Shown here: piece after piece, positions 56,238 to 64,000 of the stretch
How the letters are laid out: each line of letters starts with the position of its first letter
Numbering within the stretch: position 1 is the first letter of the stretch
Assembly: GCA_027924645.1 (NCBI GenBank)
Contig: BSBN01001752.1
Coordinates: 14,871,001-14,935,000, forward strand
Direction of reading: 5' to 3'
DNA from: Cunninghamia lanceolata
Lineage: Eukaryota > Streptophyta > Pinopsida > Cupressales > Cupressaceae
DNA length: 64,000 nucleotides
The notes under the pieces: model-generated
What the model saw: the letters and a program-made list of their open reading frames with translations, nothing else
The model's database searches: none
What the model was told of the DNA's origin: nothing
Translations under genes and position numbers: made by a program

Positions 56238-57236
56238 CTATAGAGGTTCACAGTCAAAACCTGCACCTAGATAGAAATTATTTACATAATTTAAAATACC
56301 TAAGAATCCTTGTAGCTCCTTTGTATTTAAGGGGGGCTGAAATTCAAGGATTTTAGACTTAATATGAGGTTGAACCTCAAGTTGTCCACCTTTAACAATC
56401 ATTCCTAAAAATGTATAGGAATTAGTACACCATTGTATCTTTGAAAGGGACAGAACAATCCCAGAATTTAATGCTAGTCTATAAAAAATTTCTAGATGAT
56501 ATCTATGCTTATCAAAGTTTTTGCTGAAAATTAAAATGTCATCAATGTAAACACAAACAAAATCTTCACAGCCACAGAAGATTTTGTCCATTTGTTCTTG
56601 GAAATAAGCCGGTGCATTCATCAGGCCAAAAGGCATGACTCTCCATTCGTAGTGTCCAAAAGGGAAGCCAAATGCAGTCTTATACTGATCTTCTTCCTTA
56701 ACTCGAATCTGATAGAATCCTAATTTACAATCAAATTGAGAAAATATTTTTGAGTTAGCTACCTTTTCAAGAAAATAAGACTTATCAGGAATAGGATAAG
56801 GGAATGGAAGAGTAATAGCATTTAATGGTCTATAATTGATAACCATTCTTTTCTTATTCCTTCTTTTCTCAGCTTCATTGCAAACCATGAAAGCATAACA
56901 GTTATATTCAGACTGAGAATGCTTGATGTACTTCCCTTTTTTAAGGTCTTCAATTGCTTGAGCCATGTCTGGATAGTCATGAGCAGGGATTGGTATTCTC
57001 TTTCCAATCTTTATTTTTCCTCCATGCTGAAGCCTTATTTCCATCTCAGGCATTTCTTTTTCCCAAAATTTTTGTGGATCGTCTGAACAAACTGCTTCAA
57101 TGAGTGTTGTTTTCAATTCAGGTAGTAGTTCTATTGTCTGGATCATGTGAATGGCTAGATATTTCTCAGAAGCATACATTAGCCTAGGAGTGCTAATTTT
57201 TTCTCCATTAAGAGTAAACATGATACTCTTTTGCAT
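56238..57236 (-). pseudogene. Caulimovirid reverse transcriptase
   Basis: An open 332-codon stretch with RT motifs in order: RMVINYRPLNAITLPFPYP, SQFDCKLGFYQI (the usual Asp-x-Lys-Ser block has Cys before Lys and Leu after), TAFGFPFGHYEW, PFGLMNAPAYFQEQMD and the catalytic box VYIDDILIFS (56535-56560). These are diagnostic of caulimovirid/Ty3 RT. It is separated from the RNase H block by a stop and frame change at about 56238-56160. Confidence 0.93.
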
Positions 57237-57239
57237 ACA

Positions 57240-57685
57240 TCCATATGGAGTACATCTATGAATAAAATTGCCTCCTTATAGAACATCTACTGGCATTTGT
57301 TTCATTGCAAAGAAATCACACTTAAACTGCTTGCCTTCAACTTGGAGTGACTGTTGATGGCTATATTTATCACAGATGAATTTATTCGCTTGGACATCAC
57401 AAGCAGTATAAGCAGTTTTCTGAGTCAACTACTCCCAGTTCTTTAGTATGGGTTCTTTGCAAAATGATAATGATGCACCAGTATCAACTTGAGCATCGTA
57501 TTGTTTCGCATTAATAGTGACAGTAATATATTGGGAAATTTTTCTGGAGTAAGTAGATGGACTAAATAAGATGGTTCAAGTTGAGGCTTTGGCTCTGGTA
57601 GGATAGACATAACTAATTTAACATTACTAGGATCAGCCATTGTCTTGGGTAATTCTGGTTCAGGTTGCTGCTCATCTTCATACAA
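57240..57685 (-). pseudogene. Caulimovirid aspartic protease, broken
   Basis: The active-site DTGA lies at 57485-57474 (context QVDTGASLSF). Upstream is an acidic spacer (57685-57560). Downstream a TAG near 57430 and a TAA near 57278 interrupt the frame before the reverse transcriptase. The protease normally cleaves the viral polyprotein. Confidence 0.8.
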
Positions 57686-58221
57686 CTCTTGGATTTGTTC
57701 CTAAAACTTAGAATGGTCTGGGAATGGATAATATGAGGAAGATGGGATATCCTCATATGTTAGGTCAACAGGAGTGGAACATGGATTGCAAAATTGTGGC
57801 TAATAATTATTTTGTTGTTGGAAAGAGAAATCAGCTAAAGCTTTTGTAATACAATCCTCTTTAGGTTGTTTCTTGCTATATTTTATGTCTTTTCTTTCAG
57901 TAGTGATAATAAGAAAATTAGTAGAAAAGACTTGTACCTATTCAGAGACAAACTGGCAAGGCATCATTGCATTTACTGCAGGAGATCGAAACACAGGAGG
58001 ATAGCTGGACTGTTGTTGGATGAATGCTGGTTGTTGTAGATCTGGTTGGTAAAAATCTTTGTGAAATGAATTCCTTCCTCTTCCTCTACATTTATTTCTC
58101 TAGGTCTGGTTCATCATGACTGTTGGTTCTTCATAATAACTGTCTTCGAGCTATTGTTCTACTTCAAGAAGAGTATCAGTAAGATCTTCTAAACATCAAC
58201 ATCTTTATCTTCACATTCATA

Positions 58222-58700
58222 TTATTCTATGACAAGTTCATAAATGTTATCTTGAAGATAAAGATCTTCTTCATCAACGACATCCCACCACACTGCCGTG
58301 GAAGGATCAGCATAGACAGCTTTGATAGCTTTATTTTTACAGTGACAGTCAGGGGCTTTATGACCAGGTTTATTGCAAATGTAGCAGATAATTTGATTTC
58401 TTTGAGGACGTGGTTGGGAGCACTTGCACATATATTTATGCTTTGGAGCATAAGCATGTTTTTTAGGAAAAGAGTGCTTTTGGAAGTTAAGATGGTGTTT
58501 CTTATATTTCTTTTTGGCCTTGCGCTGAGATTTTGTAAAAGGATTACAGTCATAACTCTCTATAAAAGAGGGAGCAATACGTTGAGCTTCATGCTTAGTG
58601 AATTTCTGCTGATATTTACAATCTTCAATAAATTAAAGAATTTGATCTTTGGCATATCAGATAAGATCAGTAATAGGAGAGCTTTCTAAAGAGATTTCTT
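58222..58700 (-). pseudogene. Caulimovirid coat-protein C-terminus with CCHC knuckle
   Basis: Contains a basic Lys/His-rich region and the zinc knuckle CYICNKPGHKAPDC (about 58390-58345), followed by an acidic tail. The knuckle binds viral RNA. Frame changes lie near 58430 and 58640. The same region occurs twice more at the edges of the locus. Confidence 0.88.
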
Positions 58701-59835
58701 TAATCTCAATATATCTTATAACATGATCAGTGATGTTGTAGGGGAGACCTTCAAGATATTTGCTCTTAGGAAATTCAATCTTTTTGGGATCCTTCAATTG
58801 ATAAATCAATTGTCGAAAATGCATAGAATAATTCTTAAAATCTTTAAGGTCACAACATTTCATAGATAAGATATCTTTCATGAGCCTTTCTTTTCTGCAA
58901 ACAGCTTTTAGACAAAACTCATCAGTCAACCATTCAAGTAAACAGTTCATAGTAGGGAGTTGTTGTTGGTGTTGTTGACCAATAGTAGTGTCAGTGGTGA
59001 TGACAATATTTCTGAACACTCGTGCTTCTTTTTCGTGGTCAGATATACCATGCCACCAATCGGCAAGAATACCCCAAAAGTATGTAACAACCATTTTTTC
59101 TATATTTTCTTGAGGGGTTCCTGACAAGGATGTTATGATAATAAAAGTATTTACCCATTTATTAATCAGATGATATGGGTCTTCTAGCTGGTCAATATCT
59201 AAATACCATGGGGTGACTAGACAAGTTGTTTGTATCATCAAAATAGAATCATAAGTTTTCTTGGCTCTCTTTTCTTTGGACTGTTGAGGTGGTGGAACTA
59301 TGATAGCATGAGAGATGGGTTTTTGCTCATTATTTACTAACCAATCTAAAGATTGAGCTAAATCATTTAAAGCAGTATCTACATGATCAAACCTAGCAGT
59401 AATAGTAGCATTTCCATTATCTATTTGATTTCCTAAGGGCTATACAAGGTGAATCAAAGTAGACAAATTATTATCATTTTTATGTAAGTCAATCAAAGCC
59501 TAATCTGACTTTGTATGCAACGGTTAAAGAGACTGTTCAGCATCTTTTCTCTTAGCATTATTTTCCATTACAATGTTGCCAATTCTATGGACATTATGAT
59601 GGATAGTGGCAACTAATTCTTTTAGAGCTAAGATGTCTTGACAAAAATCATCAACATTTTGTTGTAAATGGGCACAGAACCTAGTAATATAATTTCTTTG
59701 TTTAAACTCAAGAGAAGGCTCTTTTTCTTCAGGAGTTTTGGGTTGAAAGGCATACTGGAACATGGATATTTGTCCATCATGAGACTTATAATTTCCTTTC
59801 AAAGGTGGCCATCTTCCCTTGGTATAATATGACAC
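58657..59835 (-). pseudogene. Caulimovirid coat-protein core region
   Basis: 59241-58657 is a 194-codon open stretch with the capsid-like block WWHGISDHEKEA, a MKCCDLKDFKNYSMHFRQL helix and YLEGLPYNI. 59835-59524 reads a helical segment (QQNVDDFCQDILALKELV) that could be the assembly or virion-associated part. Between and before them are stops and frame changes. Assignment is by position and by similarity to caulimovirid capsid motifs. Confidence 0.7.
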
Positions 59836-60240
59836 TTCTTGTTCCTTATACCATTCAAGAGTCTCTGCTCTAGGAAGTGCCTATACCATATTACAAAAAG
59901 GATGATCAATTTTAATATCTTTTCCTTTATCCTTTTGTCTATGGAGTCTAGTTCCAACATGAGATGGTTTTGGTCCAGTGTTTAGAGGTTCATCTTCGAC
60001 TTCAACATAAAGTTGGGCCTTTTTCTTGGAAGAATTGTTGAAGGAAGATCTAGGAGTAGAAAAAGATTCTTCAAAAGGATTATTATACCTTCTAGAAGAA
60101 AGACTTTTGGGAAGAATATTATACTAGTTTTGTTGGACTTCATGAACAGGATGAGTGGCTTCTAATAGTCTGGGTGCTACATGCTACATCCAGTCAAGTT
60201 TCCAACCTGTTGGGATTTCAATAGTATTGATATGCCCCTT

Positions 60241-61069
60241 CTACAACTGAACTTCTCCATGAAGGGTTTTTGCATAAGGCGGGTTTTCTAATATATTTGG
60301 GTTATTTGTATTTGTCATGGAATACAAAACCTGGACTTGGACTGAAGCATATTTAAATTTCCCAAACATATTCAAGCCATACAGAGAACTAAACACTCCC
60401 CAACAATTTAGATAACCCTTTTTGACCTCTTGACATCTCTTATCTCTTACGGCTATAGTGAGATTGGGATAATAAGTAAGGCACACAAAATTTTTAGTAA
60501 GCCTAGAAAGACTGGACAATTGATAGGCATGAGAATAATCTACTTGGTGGCGATCACATAGAGTAAGGTATGTAACAGATTTTATATTATCAGGAACACA
60601 GGAGCCTATAAGGACTCTAATGGCACCAAAATCTACAAAATTCACATCCTTATGACTTCTAAAATAATCTATTTCTTCAGCAGGAAGAATCTATTTCTTC
60701 AGCAGGAAGAACAAACAACATCTTTGTCTGGAAAGTTTGTTGAGGATCATATTCAAGAGTTAACTCAACATTTTTCATTCGAGGAATGACAAAAGGTTTG
60801 AAAGTAGACTTGAATATTATATTTTTCAACAAACTTGGCTTTAAAACACTCTTTTTATAAACATAATTAGTTGTAAGAAGAGGAGGTCTGTAGTTACTTA
60901 CTTGCCTCTCAATAATATCTTCAGATGTATCAATATCAGGTACTTCGTCTGTAATAAGATCACCTTCTGTCAGATTTACAGGAGGAACCTCAAATACTCC
61001 TTCAACAAATGCCTCATTGACTCTTTCAATTCCAATGCGAGGATGAGAAAATCCTTGAAATTCTGCCAT
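60241..61069 (-). pseudogene. Caulimovirid movement protein, split by a 22-bp duplication
   Basis: The first part (61069-60677, MAEFQGFSHPRIG...) and second part (60645-60241) together span a 30K-type movement protein by position and composition, just upstream of the coat region. A tandem 22-bp duplication (60668-60689 and 60690-60711) shifts the frame and separates them. Movement proteins carry virus between cells through plasmodesmata. Family assignment is moderate; the conserved aspartate motif was not verified. Confidence 0.65.
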
Positions 61070-61109
61070 TTCTTTTAAGAATAAGAAGCTGGATATATCT
61101 AAAAGAACT

Positions 61110-61602
61110 TATAGGGCTTTTATATTCATATTCTTCTATGACAGGTTCATAAATATTATCTTGAAGATAAAGATCTTCTTCTTCATCAACGACATCCCAC
61201 CATGCTGCTGTGGAAGGATCAACATAGATAGCTTTGACAGCTTTATTTTACAGTGACAGTCAAGGGCTTTATGACCAGGTTTATTGCAAATGTAGTAGAT
61301 AATTTGATTTCTCTAAGGACGTGGCTAGGAGCGCTTGTGCATATATTTATGCTTTGGAGCATAAGCATATTTTTTAGGAAAATAGCGCTTTTGGAAGTTA
61401 AGATGGCATTTCTTATATTTCTTTTTGGCCTTGTGTTGAGATTTTGTAAAAAGATTATAGCCATAAGTCTTTATAAAAGAGGGAGCAACATGTTGAGCTT
61501 CATGCTTAGTAAATTTTTGCTGATATTTACAATCTTCAATAAATTGGAGAATTTGATCTTTGGCATACTAGATAAGATCAGTAATAGGAGAGCTTTCTAA
61601 AG
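61110..61602 (-). pseudogene. Third coat/knuckle fragment, right edge of virus locus
   Basis: The same Lys/His-rich region and degenerate knuckle as 58222-58700 and in the same orientation, but joined at about 61110 to the region upstream of the movement protein. It ends at 61602, where the host sequence of segmental copy B resumes. It is degenerate and frame-broken. Confidence 0.85.
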
Positions 61603-62086
61603 ATGTATAAGCTATGACCATGACCTAAAACCCATAGTTCATTTAAAAATAAACAACCTAAGGGTCATTCATTTACTATTCTTGCCACATTGCCATGACA
61701 ATAAAAAGTAATGTTGCTATCATATCATTTGTCTACTTTCAAATTATCCTTTAATTATTGTCCAAAGAAATCTCTTTCCTTGTTTGAAATGTGATTTGAA
61801 AAGACCCTTTTTATTGTTTATGTTCGGAAGCTCCAAATATTTTTACTATTATAACCATATATAATTAGCCAGTAGGCTATTTAGTAGGAGACTAACTGTC
61901 GAAGCATCTTTTCTTCGGTAGTTCGATCAACCGATTGTGTTCGATAATCTGAGATTCTTCTTTTCCGTTCCTTTCGTTGATTTTCCCTCATTATTTTATT
62001 ACATATGATAAACAATAGTATTACATGAAAATGGAGCCCACATTCTTCATTGAATGTATCACGTGCTATGAGCGATCCCATAAAGA

Positions 62087-63362
62087 ATTCTACATGTATC
62101 CCAACTCAACCTATTGTGGAAAACAATTCCCAAGTACTTGTATTCTTCTACGATATCCAAAGGGCTCCAACCAAAAATGAAGTTGACTTGTTCCTACTTC
62201 CTTTTTAAAGAGAAAATCATAATCTAGTAAGACCAAGATTATGATTTTCTCTTTAAAAAGGAAGCAGCAACAAGTCAACTTCATTTTTGATGGGAGCCCG
62301 TTGGATATCGTAGAAGAATACAAGTACTTGGGAATTGTTTTCTACAACAGGCTGAGTTGGGATACATGTAGAATGCAAAGGATTCAAGGAGGTTGGAGGG
62401 CCTCTTATCTACTCCAGAATAGGTGTAGGAAAGCGGAGCTTTGGGATTGGAAAACCACGAAAACTCTTTTTGGGCTGTTAGTCACGCCGGTTGTCCTCTA
62501 TGGGTGTGAGGTTTGGGGAAATAGCTTGTCAAATCACAAGTGGAGACAATTAGAGAGAATACAAAAGCATCTTATTACTAGTAATCTTAAGGTCAAGGCT
62601 ACGGTACCTTATGAGATTCTATTAGCTGAGGCAGGCTCATTCTCGATGGAGGCATATGCTATAATTTGATTGATAACTTACATAAGGAAGGTGGAGAACA
62701 TGGGAGAGTAGCGATGGCCTAAGGTGGTGGTGGAGGAGGGGTTAAACCATAGAAAGAAGATGTGGATGAAGCAGAACAACAAGTGGCTAGACAAGTGGGA
62801 TATTAGGCTCCACGAATGTCCTAAAACTAAAGAAGACATTAAGAAGCTTGTGTTAGAAAAGTTCAGGACTGCCATGTGGACTAAGCAGATTGGCCGGAAA
62901 AAATCATACTATGTCAGAGAGTTCAACCCCATGTGGGAACATGGGGAAAAAGCCTACTTGCATCCCACTCTTAAAGGTAAAACTAGGATTCGAATGGTGC
63001 AGTTGAGGACCGGTTCTCATCATTTGAGATGCGAAATGGGTAGATGGATGGTCCCCAAAGAAGAGTGGGAAAACAGGATCTGCATCTTCTGCAGCAAAAA
63101 AGTGGTGGAAACTGAATGGCACTTCATCTTTGAATGTGATGCCTATGAAGACATTCGGAGTCAGTATGAAGACAACCTAAAGGTGGGCAGTATTATCAAG
63201 ATCTTTGAGGAATCAAGGCTACACATAATTGCAGGTTTCTTGGTTAAAATTCATGGCAGGAGAAGTGACATCAAAAAAATCTTGAAGATTTCTTAGGGCT
63301 GCGACTGTTGGTCCCTTAGGCTGCTTGGTCTCATGGACGTCATTAAAATCTATTCATTCATT
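62087..63362 (+). mobile_element. 5'-truncated LINE with a 139-bp terminal foldback
   Basis: A non-LTR element end on the plus strand. It begins with an inverted repeat (62087-62225 against 62236-62374, 10-bp loop), then the reverse-transcriptase C-terminal region and the zf-RVT zinc-binding region, a short 3' UTR and an ATTC-repeat tail (about 63350-63362). Compared with copy A, about 17 bp of target (24141-24157) is missing and no TSD is visible. Confidence 0.85.
62236..63296 (+). pseudogene. LINE reverse transcriptase C-terminus and zf-RVT
   Basis: One frame with two stops (near 62668 and 62715). It contains VNFIFDGSPLDIVEEYKYLG, LLVTPVVLYGCEVWG (a conserved thumb-region block of plant LINEs) and the C-terminal zinc-binding region ICIFCSKKVVETEWHFIFEC (about 63080-63140; Cys-x2-Cys and His/Cys). 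The endonuclease and the catalytic reverse transcriptase core are missing. Confidence 0.85.
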
Positions 63363-63442
63363 CATTACGCAACTATTTAATTGCTCGGGGGTTCTAGTCG
63401 GATGACTGACTGGTCAATAAATCAATTGATTTTATTCACAGT

Positions 63443-63797
63443 ATGGAGAAGAAAAGGAAATTATTTGGTGATAATAATAGGGATACACGTGGTCTACATA
63501 GGCAGTTCCATCACCGTGACACGTCAGCACATTCACCAACTTTAGCAGGCGGTCTTCTCAGTCTTGTAGAGAACTGCTCCAAAATTTGAAACAGGCTACA
63601 TTTTTAGCCGAAAAGTGTCCCCAGCTGAGTCTGCTAACAACAAAAGTCGTGCTAGTTTGTTAGTGAATGTAACAGCCTGGCAGAGCATTGAGTCCCTACG
63701 TGTATTAATCTCTACAGAAGCAACAGTTCTAGACGTTATTAAAGCAGCCATTGAATTGTATGCAAAGGAAGGGTGTGAGGCCAATTCTGAACAGTGA
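63443..63797 (+). pseudogene. At4g22758-like (DUF7054) gene fragment, copy B
   Basis: The frame from the ATG at 63443 stops early (about 63587). The second frame (63615-63797) reads PAESANNKSRASLLVNVTAW and LRVLISTEATVLDVIKAAIE, then ELYAKEGCEANSEQ and a stop. The block LLVNVT..V.DVIKAAIELYAKEG matches the ubiquitin-like DUF7054 domain of At4g22758-type plant proteins. It is more complete than copy A but still frame-broken. The function of this family is not established. Confidence 0.6.
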
Positions 63798-64000
63798 TCC
63801 ACTTTCTTTTGAATTGCATTTATCCCATTTCACTATCGATTGTATGTTTTTTCTAAAATAGTGCCCTGGTTAATTGAGAAAGTTGTGTTAGACCCTATTT
63901 CATGTTATCTCCACCATATAATTTTGACAAAATAAATACATTATTTATAAAATAAAAATAAATTAATAATAATTAATGAATGAATGGACAACTCCAATTG

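Larger units (their letters stand above)
53755..61602 (-). mobile_element. Endogenous caulimovirid (pararetrovirus) locus, rearranged
   Basis: A minus-strand caulimovirid gene order: movement protein (61069-60241), coat-protein region with CCHC knuckle (about 59835-58222), aspartic protease (about 57500-57300), reverse transcriptase and RNase H (57236-55455), then a polyprotein tail ending near 55063 and a promoter-like spacer. Extra fragments of the coat/knuckle region sit at both edges: inverted at 53755-54710 (+) and in the same sense at 61110-61602. Every reading frame is broken. Because there is no integrase, such loci arise by illegitimate integration. The paralogous empty site (23646-23658) shows entry at a TA repeat. 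Confidence 0.9.
52639..64000. repeat. Segmental duplication, copy B, interrupted by two insertions
   Basis: Same sequence and orientation as 22535-24690. It is broken at 53755-61602 by a caulimovirid relic and at about 62087-63362 by a LINE, and it runs past the right edge. Copy B keeps about 130 bp (63730-63858) that copy A lost, including the end of the DUF7054 reading frame. Confidence 0.88.

Noticed and set aside
1..64000. tRNA, rRNA, riboswitch or bacterial-type operon signals
   Set aside because: Tryptic search by eye found only tRNA-primer complements at LTR edges; no complete RNA gene or prokaryotic gene order.

Overview
This is plant nuclear DNA, most likely from a seed plant with a very large genome. 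I lean towards a conifer because of the density of decayed LTR elements, the caulimovirid relic and the resistance-gene type, but the species cannot be read from the sequence. No complete, undamaged single-copy host gene was found. The window is dominated by LTR retrotransposons, several with exact 5-bp target-site duplications (TSDs), and most are non-autonomous.

Layout. 1-8866: part of a minus-strand LTR element with one 1054-codon gag-like ORF (CCHC knuckle, G-patch, hydrophobic segment), a 21-bp minisatellite leader and a palindrome-rich LTR. 8867-11880: repeats and a Copia remnant. 12366-14585: a spliced minus-strand gene of unknown function (seven predicted exons, one in-frame stop), preceded by a CpG-rich foldback. 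14829-18360: a Copia element cut off in the reverse transcriptase. 19624-22246: an LTR element that has swallowed an arogenate/prephenate dehydratase coding sequence. 22535-24690: first copy of a segmental duplication ending in an At4g22758-like (DUF7054) gene fragment. 24896-27083 and 27582-31446: two non-autonomous LTR elements with orphan ORFs. 31590-32660: a resistance-gene relic. 34830-36944: a short non-coding LTR element.

37501-46320 is a disease-resistance (TIR/NB-ARC/LRR) pseudogene split by two LTR elements: a three-LTR tandem element at 38390-40846 and a G-patch gag element at 41614-45169. Both sit between perfect TSDs. Its NB-ARC and MHD-like motifs look like the CC-NLR class although a TIR exon precedes them. 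A dead Copia pol (47205-49640) and a second NB-ARC fragment (49640-50210) follow.

52639-64000 is the second copy of the segmental duplication. It is interrupted by an endogenous caulimovirid (53755-61602) and a 5'-foldback LINE (62087-63362). The first copy serves as the empty-site control for both insertions.

The elements record a sequence of events: gene duplication, element insertion, nested duplication, and decay by transitions that turned many Gln and Trp codons into stops. Nothing here forms an operon or a cooperating pathway. The interest lies in gene capture, element architecture and the resistance-gene domain mix.
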